A program made the position numbers and the translations under genes. DNA of 7,588 nt from JAZDOH01 sp043798815 (GTDB lineage Bacteria > Patescibacteriota > Gracilibacteria > UM-FILTER-43-11). This document shows, in pieces, positions 1 through 5,028 of the stretch. Location of the stretch: the NCBI GenBank assembly GCA_043798815.1, contig JAZDOH010000015.1, positions 1 to 7,588 on the forward strand, given 5' to 3'. The notes beneath the pieces were generated by a model that saw only the letters and a list, made by a program, of their open reading frames with translations, was not told where the DNA came from and did not search any database. Numbering within the stretch: the first letter of the stretch is position 1; each line of letters begins with the position of its first letter.

Positions 1-12
1 GTTAAAAAGTTC

Positions 13-18
13 TATACT
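13..18 (+). promoter_or_regulatory. Possible -10 element of the nucleotidyltransferase gene
   Basis: TATACT lies 13 bases before the ATG at 32, which would place the transcription start about 4-7 bases before the start codon. The matching -35 would lie left of the window and cannot be seen. There is no Shine-Dalgarno sequence before the ATG, which fits a very short leader like those predicted for other genes here. This is weak evidence from one hexamer. Confidence 0.35.
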
Positions 19-31
19 TAGCCCTTCATTT

Positions 32-835
32 ATGAAAGGAATCATTCTTGCGGGTGGGGAAGGGACTCGGCTTTACCCGCTCACCAAAGTCACCAGCAAA
101 CAGCTTCTCCCGGTTTATGATCAGCCCATGATCATGTATCCGCTCAACACGCTCCTCAAAGCGGGGATACGCGATATCCTTTTCATCGTGGCGCCGGAGC
201 ATTCGGGAGATTTCCTGAATTTTTTGGGTTCCGGAAAAGAATTTGGCGCCCGTTTTGCTTATGAGGTGCAGGACAAGCCGGAAGGATTGGCTCAGGCGTA
301 TTTGATCGGCGCTGATTTCATCGGGGATGACAGCGTGACGATGATTTTGGGGGACAATATTTTCACCGATGATTTTTCACAAGCCATTCAATCCTTTAAG
401 CGGGGCGGCAAGATTTTCGCGAAAGAAGTGCCGGACGCCAAACGGTTCGGGGTCATCGAATTCGGGCCGAAAGGGGATGTGCTCAGCATCGAAGAGAAGC
501 CTGCTCAGCCAAAATCCCATTACGCGCAAGTGGGCTTTTATGTTTATGACAATCGGGTTGTTCAATACGCCAAAGAACTCAAACCTTCCGTACGCGGAGA
601 GCTTGAAATCGTGGACATCGCCAAGCGCTACCTCCAGCAAGGGGAATTGGAGGCGGAAATTCTAAAAGGGGAGTGGATTGATGCGGGAACCGTGGAGAGT
701 TTGTATCAGGCTTCCACCATCGTGCGCGAACATAAATTGGGTATTAAAAAAGAGCCGGGACTTCGTGTCACCCTCCGCAAATGCGATCAGCTTCGCTCTT
801 CCACGACTTCTTCTTCCGGCAAGGTCGCCAGATAG
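32..835 (+). CDS. Sugar-1-phosphate nucleotidyltransferase, RmlA-like short form (probable glucose-1-phosphate thymidylyltransferase)
   Basis: The enzyme is predicted to join a sugar 1-phosphate to a nucleoside triphosphate (in RmlA, glucose-1-phosphate plus dTTP gives dTDP-glucose and pyrophosphate), feeding cytoplasmic synthesis of surface sugars. The N-terminal nucleotide-binding loop is GGEGTRL (residues 8-14), followed by T18 and K23 in the KQLLP segment. ILGDNIF holds the metal-binding aspartate D108. EEKPAQPKS (154-162), GELEIVDI (189-196) and WIDAGT (215-220) match sugar-binding blocks of the family. At 267 aa it lacks the C-terminal extension of the ~290-aa RmlA enzymes. The family fold seems finished near residue 240; the last ~25 residues are basic and Ser/Thr-rich, and the final 16 codons overlap the convergent glycosyltransferase gene, so this tail may be unconserved read-on. 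The ATG at 32 is chosen because MKGIILAGG is the canonical start. The exact sugar and nucleotide cannot be fixed; glucose/dTTP is most likely. Confidence 0.92.
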   Translation: MKGIILAGGEGTRLYPLTKVTSKQLLPVYDQPMIMYPLNTLLKAGIRDILFIVAPEHSGDFLNFLGSGKEFGARFAYEVQDKPEGLAQAYLIGADFIGDDSVTMILGDNIFTDDFSQAIQSFKRGGKIFAKEVPDAKRFGVIEFGPKGDVLSIEEKPAQPKSHYAQVGFYVYDNRVVQYAKELKPSVRGELEIVDIAKRYLQQGELEAEILKGEWIDAGTVESLYQASTIVREHKLGIKKEPGLRVTLRKCDQLRSSTTSSSGKVAR

Positions 836-1653
836 CGTACATGGGGGTTGCCGAGGAACAAATGTCCCCAGGAATACGTCACGGCTTCTTTGAGGTGCTG
901 GCGAAGCGTCCATTTGGTGAAAAAATCCTTCACCCCTCCGGCGCTGGCCCGTTGGCCGTCAGCCATCACTTCCGCCTCGGGAAAGTACACCACTTCGAAT
1001 CCCGCTTCCCACGCGCGGAAACACAAGTCGGGATCGGACATGAATAAAAAGTAATCTTTGTTCAATCCGCCGAGTTTTTCCCACAAATCTTTGCGCACGA
1101 TCCAGCACGAGGATTGCAGCCAATCCACCGTTTGAGTTTCGTTGTAGTTGAGATGCCGCATTTCGTCGTATTCCACGAGCCCTCTGACTCCGGGCACGTT
1201 CCGAAGCCACGTGCGGCGGGCAACCTGAAGCGGGAGCTTGGGCCAGGCTCGTACCGTCATCGCCACGCTTCCATCGGTTTCGTTGATCTCTTTGGGTCCG
1301 GCAATTCCCACGCGAGGATATTGATCCATGAATTCTACGAGTTTTTGCAAAGCATTGGGCTTATGCCACACGATGTCTGGATTGGCGATCAGCAAATACT
1401 GGCCTTGCGCGAGTTTGGCGGCAAAGTTGTTGGCGCGGGTATAGCCCATATTCTTTTCACTCACAAAAATCCGCACCCCCTGATATTCCTTGAGCGGTTT
1501 CAGTTTTTCCGCGTTTTCAGAGTTGCAGGAGTTATCCACGATGATCACCTCCAAATCAAAATTCACGTCCTGGCTTGCCAGGCTTTCCACGCTTTTGATC
1601 ACGCGATCGGCTTTGAGGAAATCCACGATGATGATGGAGACTTTAGGAGTCAT
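787..1653 (-). CDS. Family 2 glycosyltransferase, rhamnosyltransferase (WbbL)-like
   Basis: This is a 288-aa GT-A fold glycosyltransferase, predicted to move a sugar from an activated nucleotide donor to a polysaccharide or lipid-linked acceptor at the cytoplasmic side of the membrane. The opening strand VSIIIVDF (5-12), IIVDNS with D40, NMGYTRANN (68-76) and NPD (91-93, in the place of the DXD metal site) are the standard donor-binding order. WLQSSCWIVRK (178-188) and FMSDPDLCFRAWEAG (204-218) match the acceptor/catalytic block, where FxEDxDL is usual; here the first acid is replaced and D207/D209 remain. The usual HxGG..S motif after it is degenerate (ADGQRAS, 231-237). The C-terminal WTLRQHLKEAVTY is typical of WbbL-like enzymes. 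Its ATG overlaps the stop of the upstream transferase (ATGA), so the two are probably translationally coupled. Its 3' end overlaps the RmlA-like gene by 49 bp. The rhamnosyl specificity is an inference from similarity and the neighbour. Confidence 0.9.
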   Translation of the reverse strand: MTPKVSIIIVDFLKADRVIKSVESLASQDVNFDLEVIIVDNSCNSENAEKLKPLKEYQGVRIFVSEKNMGYTRANNFAAKLAQGQYLLIANPDIVWHKPNALQKLVEFMDQYPRVGIAGPKEINETDGSVAMTVRAWPKLPLQVARRTWLRNVPGVRGLVEYDEMRHLNYNETQTVDWLQSSCWIVRKDLWEKLGGLNKDYFLFMSDPDLCFRAWEAGFEVVYFPEAEVMADGQRASAGGVKDFFTKWTLRQHLKEAVTYSWGHLFLGNPHVRYLATLPEEEVVEERS

Positions 1654-2654
1654 GACATAAAGGATTCGATGTCGGAAGGTTTAGCAATGCGCTTCATCGC
1701 CTGGCGTTTGGCACGGATTTCATCGCGATGGCGGCGAACGCGCAAATACTGTTTTAAGAGATGCGGCTCACGAAATAAAACATAGAAGAATTTTGCGGTA
1801 TTGTAAAGCCAAGTGGAGAGCTGAGTTCGTAAAGAGAATCTTCGATCGAAATTTTTACGTAGAGTTACAAGATGCCCGAACAAGGAATCCTCTTTGGCCC
1901 AACGCTTTTTATCTGAACGACTTCCGATGATTCCTTTATTGCCGCCCACTTGCCGGTCATGCCACACGCGAATGTCAGAAAGGAATAAACAAGAGGCATG
2001 ACCGGCCCATTGCAGCCGGTAGGCGAGGTCCACATCGTTTTTGTAGTGGATGAGTTCGTCGAAGTACTCGTTTTGATAGCGGATATCTTCGAGAGCTTTT
2101 TTGCGCAAAACCACCAGCGCTCCTGAACCGCCGAAAATTGAATGAAGAGAATCATATTGCCCTTTGTCTTCCTCTCCTTGGCCGAGGTCAAAAAAGTGAT
2201 GGGTGCGCTTGATGGCAATGCCGCAACTGTCGAGCTGGTTGGTTTTGAGCCCCTTTTCAAAATCCCATTGCATCAGTTTTACTGTGGCGGAGCCATAAGT
2301 CTGATTTTCCGGTTTTTCGAGTTCTGCCACAACTTTAGATACAAAATCCGCCGGATAACTCATGTCATTGCTGGCGCATACGTAATAATCACCCGTCATT
2401 TGTCCGATGAGCGCGTTGTGCCCGCCGGAATGCATTTTGTTTTCACCTTTCTGAATTTTAACATTGGCTTGTTCAAAAACGCGTGGCAGGTTTTCTTTGA
2501 GATAATTGTAAACTTCTCCGTTCGGGCTCTGATCTCGGAATAGGAATTCAATATTCGGATAATCCTGATCCATGAGGCTTGGCAGCGACTCGTGGAGATA
2601 TTTTTCGCACCCTGTAAAAAGAATAACGCCGACAGTGACTTTAGGTTGTGCCAT
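1650..2654 (-). CDS. Family 2 glycosyltransferase
   Basis: This is a 334-aa GT-A fold transferase when started at the ATG at 2654. An in-frame ATG 36 bases upstream (2690) exists, but the added MPYLNFTIKINL is unlike a GT2 start, and that region carries the promoter and the start of the divergent gene, so 2654 is preferred. The start MAQPKVTVGVILFTG is a standard first strand. FRDQSPNGE (39-47) holds the nucleotide-binding aspartate, KMHSGGHNALI (73-83) the NxGxxxAxN-like segment, and ASNDMSYPADF (94-104) the DXD-like metal site. FGGSGALVVLRKKALEDI, then HYKNDVDLAYRLQWAGH (203-219) and VWHDRQVGG (230-238), provide the acceptor-side acidic block and the trailing histidine, all intact. The C-terminal ~60 residues are very basic (for example RVRRHRDEIRAKRQAMKR) and may bind membrane or lipid acceptor. 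No membrane segment is evident. It is first in a two-gene unit with the downstream transferase. Sugar specificity is unknown. Confidence 0.9.
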   Translation of the reverse strand: MAQPKVTVGVILFTGCEKYLHESLPSLMDQDYPNIEFLFRDQSPNGEVYNYLKENLPRVFEQANVKIQKGENKMHSGGHNALIGQMTGDYYVCASNDMSYPADFVSKVVAELEKPENQTYGSATVKLMQWDFEKGLKTNQLDSCGIAIKRTHHFFDLGQGEEDKGQYDSLHSIFGGSGALVVLRKKALEDIRYQNEYFDELIHYKNDVDLAYRLQWAGHASCLFLSDIRVWHDRQVGGNKGIIGSRSDKKRWAKEDSLFGHLVTLRKNFDRRFSLRTQLSTWLYNTAKFFYVLFREPHLLKQYLRVRRHRDEIRAKRQAMKRIAKPSDIESFMS

Positions 2655-2690
2655 CAGGTTTATTTTAATGGTAAAATTGAGATATGGCAA
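2655..2690 (-). promoter_or_regulatory. Predicted sigma-70 promoter of the glycosyltransferase pair
   Basis: Read on the - strand, TTGCCA (2690-2685) is followed after exactly 17 bases by TAAAAT (2667-2662). Transcription would begin at about 2655 or 2654, that is at or one base before the ATG at 2654, giving a leaderless or near-leaderless message. The -35 hexamer lies over the first codons of the divergent methyltransferase gene. No Shine-Dalgarno sequence precedes the ATG, in agreement. It also supports 2654 over 2690 as the start codon. Prediction from sequence only. Confidence 0.6.
2669..2683 (+). promoter_or_regulatory. Predicted extended -10 promoter of the RNA methyltransferase gene
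   Basis: TGGTAAAAT (2669-2677) is an extended -10 element (TGn plus TAAAAT). The -10 ends seven bases before 2684, so the predicted first transcribed base is the A of the ATG. No good -35 exists at 17 bases; TTGTGC at 2646-2651 is 20 bases away. An extended -10 does not require a strong -35. No Shine-Dalgarno sequence precedes this start. This element lies back to back with the promoter of the glycosyltransferase pair. Confidence 0.5.
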
Positions 2691-3829
2691 AACCTCTTTG
2701 TCCTTACTTCGGCATTTGCGGCGGATGTGCGATGCAGCACGTGGATTATTCCGTGCAGCTTGAAAACAAGCGAAAAACGCTGGAGCGGGCGCTTGAAAGC
2801 GTTAGATCCCTCGGCTCCGCTCGGGATGACAAGCGCTTTCATATCCAGGTTTTTTCCGGTTCCGAATATTTCTACCGCAATCGGATGGATTTTGTGTTCC
2901 ATCCGCAAGGGGTTGGATTTCGGAGAAAAGGGGATTGGCGGGTCATCATTCCGATAGACCGCTGTGTGATTTCCAACGAACGTCTTAACGCGCTTTTAAA
3001 GGAAGTGAACACGGCTTTTGCCGATGTCGAATCTTTTGATAATCGCAGACGAGTAGGCACGTTCCGCTATGCCATTGTACGCACGCCGGCGCAGGAAAGC
3101 TCCATCACGTTTGTGCTCAACAAAGATTCCACGAGAGTGGGGGAGGCGGTGAGTCAAATCGAGGCGTTTGCCAAAACCACCACAGCGAATCACGTGCTAG
3201 TGGTTTATGTGGGGGCGCACAGCGGCGCGGACGTTTCAGATGATTATTTTGTGGTGAAAGGAAGCGAGTGGCTGCGAGGCGGCTATCTTGGCAGAACGTT
3301 TTCATTCGCGATTCAGGGGTTTTATCAAACCAATGACGCCATGGCCGAAAAAATGCAGGAATACGTGCACGAGCTGCTCAAAAAATATGACACCCAAAAC
3401 GCTTATCTTCTTGATTTGTACGGGGGTGTGGGCACATTCGGCATCATCAACGCGCCTTTGTTCAAATGGACAACCGTGGTGGAAAGTGTGCCTCAATGCA
3501 TTGAGGCGGCCAAACGGAATGCGGCGGAAAATGGGGTAAAAAACATCAATGCCGAAGTGCTCGATGCCAAACGTCTAAAAAACCTGACTTTCCAGTCGCC
3601 GCTCTACGTGATCAATGATCCGCCCCGCAGCGGCATGCATGAAAAAACAATTGAAGAATTGAAAAGGCTCAAACCCAAAGTTATGATTTACGTTTCGTGC
3701 AACGCGGAACAGCTCGGAAAAGATCTTCCCAAATTCAAAGACTACAAACTCAAATCCGCCGCGCTATTTGATCTGTTCCCTCACACCAATCACATGGAAA
3801 GCGTGGTAGAACTAGCTTTCTTTAAATAG
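2684..3829 (+). CDS. 23S rRNA (uracil-5)-methyltransferase, RlmD/RumA/TrmA family, without TRAM domain
   Basis: This is a SAM-dependent RNA m5U methyltransferase of 381 aa. The N-terminal cysteines C6, C12 and C15 in CPYFGICGGC, with C94 in DRCVIS as the likely fourth ligand, match the [4Fe-4S] site of RlmD. FYQTN (213-217) and LLDLYGGVGTFG (242-253) form the SAM pocket; DPPRSG (312-317) is motif IV. C339 in YVSCNAEQLGKDL is the nucleophile that attacks uracil C6, and E372 in FPHTNHMESV is the general base. All catalytic residues are present. Unlike RlmD (~430 aa) it lacks the N-terminal TRAM RNA-binding domain; in length it is closer to RlmC (~375 aa). Which uracil it methylates (U747, U1939 or another) cannot be told. 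Residues 37-53 are encoded by a palindromic, repeat-like insert in the linker after the Fe-S segment. The 3' end overlaps the convergent fic gene by 18 bp. Confidence 0.93.
   Translation: MAKPLCPYFGICGGCAMQHVDYSVQLENKRKTLERALESVRSLGSARDDKRFHIQVFSGSEYFYRNRMDFVFHPQGVGFRRKGDWRVIIPIDRCVISNERLNALLKEVNTAFADVESFDNRRRVGTFRYAIVRTPAQESSITFVLNKDSTRVGEAVSQIEAFAKTTTANHVLVVYVGAHSGADVSDDYFVVKGSEWLRGGYLGRTFSFAIQGFYQTNDAMAEKMQEYVHELLKKYDTQNAYLLDLYGGVGTFGIINAPLFKWTTVVESVPQCIEAAKRNAAENGVKNINAEVLDAKRLKNLTFQSPLYVINDPPRSGMHEKTIEELKRLKPKVMIYVSCNAEQLGKDLPKFKDYKLKSAALFDLFPHTNHMESVVELAFFK
2794..2841. repeat. Palindromic dispersed-repeat-like element inside the methyltransferase gene
   Basis: A 48-bp segment is bounded by a perfect 8-bp inverted repeat, TGAAAGCG (2794-2801) and CGCTTTCA (2834-2841). 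Inside it is a second inverted pair, ATCCC (2806-2810) and GGGAT (2823-2827), with CGG/CCG (2812-2814, 2817-2819) at the centre. It is read through in frame as LESVRSLGSARDDKRFH (residues 37-53 of the methyltransferase). The core looks like the type of small dispersed repeat that yields peptides such as DPSAPLGMT or VIPSGAEGS in other frames of many genomes; this recognition is from memory. There is no second copy in this window, so the repeat status is inferred. Confidence 0.5.
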
Positions 3830-4942
3830 GTTTACATAATCCTGATACAAAAACACACGATTCCTTTTTTGCCCCGTTGTTTCCTTCAGGATTTTCAAGT
3901 CCAAAAATTTTGAGAGTAAAACCAGTGCATTGGGATTTTTAATTCCCACGATCTTTTCGATGTTTTTTACGGTCACCATTGGGATCCTATAAAGCTTGTT
4001 GAGCAATAGCAAACCTTTTTCGGCAGAGCGGCCGAGACCCATCACCTTATCAGTATTGATTTGACGGAGCTTTGCAATTTTTTGCGCTTTTTTTACGGCA
4101 CTTTCCGCCATGACCGAGAGCCCTGTCAAAAAATATTTTAACCATCCTTCGACGTCATCTTTTCCGTGAAAAGCATTCAATCGGTCATAGTAATTCCTGC
4201 GATGCTGTTTAAAAAATTCGGACAGATAGAGTAGTGGTTTATGAAGAATTCCCTGTTGGCAGAGATAAAACGTGATGAGCAAACGCCCTATTCTCCCATT
4301 ACCGTCTAGAAAGGGATGAATGCCTTCAAATTGGGCGTGGATCAAACCCGTCTTGATTAGAACAGGCATGGGGGAAGGATCGTGCATGAATTTCTCAAGA
4401 TTGCTCAATAATTCCGGAAGTGCATGAGCTGGCGGAGGTACAAAAGAAGCAGTCTGAATTGTTGGTCCTCCGATCCAATTTTGTGAAGTCCTGAATTCGC
4501 CCGGCATTCTTCCAGCCCCACGCACGTCTCGTAAAAGGAGCTGGTGAATTTCACGGATCAATCGAAGTGAGAGAGGGAAAGATTCCAATCTTTTCAAACC
4601 ATGATTCATGGCCGAAATGTAGTTCACAATTTCATCGACGTCACTATGAATTTCATGATCTTTGATTTTTGCTTCCGCTTTGAGTAAATCTGAAAAAGTC
4701 GCCTGGGTGCCTTCAATTTGGCTTGAGAGGGTGGCTTCTTTTCGGATGTACATAAAAATAAAAAAATCCACATCCGGCACGGTTTCTGCAATGCCATCCA
4801 GCTTCCCAAGACTCATGTCTGCTTTTGAAAGCAGATCTTGCAGAGCATCATCCATTTTAATTTCAAATGGTAATGAATTGGGGATGAATGCTTTGTATCG
4901 GCATATCCCGTTGAGCTGATTGATGAATTTACCTGTTCGCAT
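3812..4942 (-). CDS. Fic family protein AMP-transferase (class II, N-terminal inhibitory helix, C-terminal winged helix)
   Basis: Fic proteins usually transfer AMP from ATP to a hydroxyl side chain of a target protein in the cytoplasm. The catalytic motif HPFLDGNGRIGR (209-220) is complete, with catalytic H209, metal-binding D213 and anion-binding residues. SSQIEG (73-78) in the N-terminal helix fits the inhibitory [ST]xxxE[GN] motif, with E77 the expected clamp on ATP, so this is a class II, self-inhibited enzyme like Shewanella SO_4266. GEFRTSQNWIGG (148-159) is the usual flap region, and LSEFFKQHRRNYYDRL (240-255) follows the active site as in relatives. Residues ~305-370 look like a winged-helix DNA-binding region common at the C-terminus of this subgroup. 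The length of 376 aa is normal. No separate antitoxin gene flanks it, as expected when inhibition is built in. Sampled stretches look more AT-rich (about 40-42% GC) than the neighbouring operon (about 50%), hinting at separate acquisition. Target proteins are unknown. Confidence 0.95.
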   Translation of the reverse strand: MRTGKFINQLNGICRYKAFIPNSLPFEIKMDDALQDLLSKADMSLGKLDGIAETVPDVDFFIFMYIRKEATLSSQIEGTQATFSDLLKAEAKIKDHEIHSDVDEIVNYISAMNHGLKRLESFPLSLRLIREIHQLLLRDVRGAGRMPGEFRTSQNWIGGPTIQTASFVPPPAHALPELLSNLEKFMHDPSPMPVLIKTGLIHAQFEGIHPFLDGNGRIGRLLITFYLCQQGILHKPLLYLSEFFKQHRRNYYDRLNAFHGKDDVEGWLKYFLTGLSVMAESAVKKAQKIAKLRQINTDKVMGLGRSAEKGLLLLNKLYRIPMVTVKNIEKIVGIKNPNALVLLSKFLDLKILKETTGQKRNRVFLYQDYVNLFKES

Positions 4943-4946
4943 GAAT

Positions 4947-4972
4947 CGTAGATTTAAAAAATCTTATCTACG
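4947..4972 (-). promoter_or_regulatory. Hairpin at the 5' end of the predicted fic leader
   Basis: CGTAGAT (4972-4966 on the - strand) pairs perfectly with ATCTACG (4953-4947), a 7-bp stem with a 12-base loop spanning nearly the whole predicted leader and ending four bases before the ATG. An alternative stem, AGATTT with AAATCT (4964-4959 and 4955-4950), excludes the first. It could stabilise the message or mask the start region, or merely reflect operator symmetry in the DNA. Confidence 0.35.
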
Positions 4973-4998
4973 TTTAATATTATAAACCATAGATAAGA
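4962..4998. promoter_or_regulatory. Candidate operator: 9-bp inverted repeat flanking the fic -10 box
   Basis: TCTTATCTA (4962-4970) and TAGATAAGA (4990-4998) are perfect inverted copies with 19 bases between them; the -10 box lies in that gap. One arm sits in the promoter spacer, the other just downstream of the predicted transcription start. Related TAGAT-containing sites occur at 4949-4955 (TAGATTT) and 5007-5016 (ATCTATTCTT), the latter forming an ATAGAT/ATCTAT pair with 4989-4994. The placement is that expected for a repressor. The binding protein is unknown; the Fic winged helix is one candidate. Confidence 0.45.
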
Positions 4999-5007
4999 AA
5001 AGATCAA
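4979..5007 (-). promoter_or_regulatory. Strong sigma-70 promoter of fic
   Basis: On the - strand TTGATC (5007-5002) is separated by exactly 17 bases from a perfect TATAAT (4984-4979). Transcription should start around 4971-4973, leaving a leader of about 30 bases before the fic ATG at 4942. The promoter lies between fic and the export operon, so fic can be expressed separately from the upstream permease gene. The -35 and the spacer are covered by TAGAT-type repeats, described separately. Confidence 0.7.
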
Positions 5008-5028
5008 TCTATTCTTAAAAAAATCAAG

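Noticed and set aside
1650..1653. Recoding of UGA as glycine, as in some CPR lineages
   Set aside because: TGA ends the transferase, ATPase and adaptor genes in ATGA couplings at sensible protein ends, and no in-frame TGA occurs within conserved domains.
1114..1785. Long + strand reading frame of 223 codons over the glycosyltransferase genes
   Set aside because: It lies antisense to two genes with clear GT2 motifs, crosses their junction, and has a composition typical of a reverse-strand shadow with no recognisable domain.
2804..2830. GC-rich hairpin as a transcription terminator
   Set aside because: It lies early inside an intact coding sequence and is not followed by a T-run on either strand.
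2592..2957. Reading frame of 121 codons on the + strand containing LDPSAPLGMT
   Set aside because: It is an out-of-frame reading of the methyltransferase start. It was useful only because it exposes the repeat-like peptide of the palindromic element.
5012..5028. Terminator after the permease gene (A/T run at 5017-5023)
   Set aside because: There is a run of T on the - strand but no GC-rich stem before it; the only symmetry is the AT-rich promoter repeats of fic.
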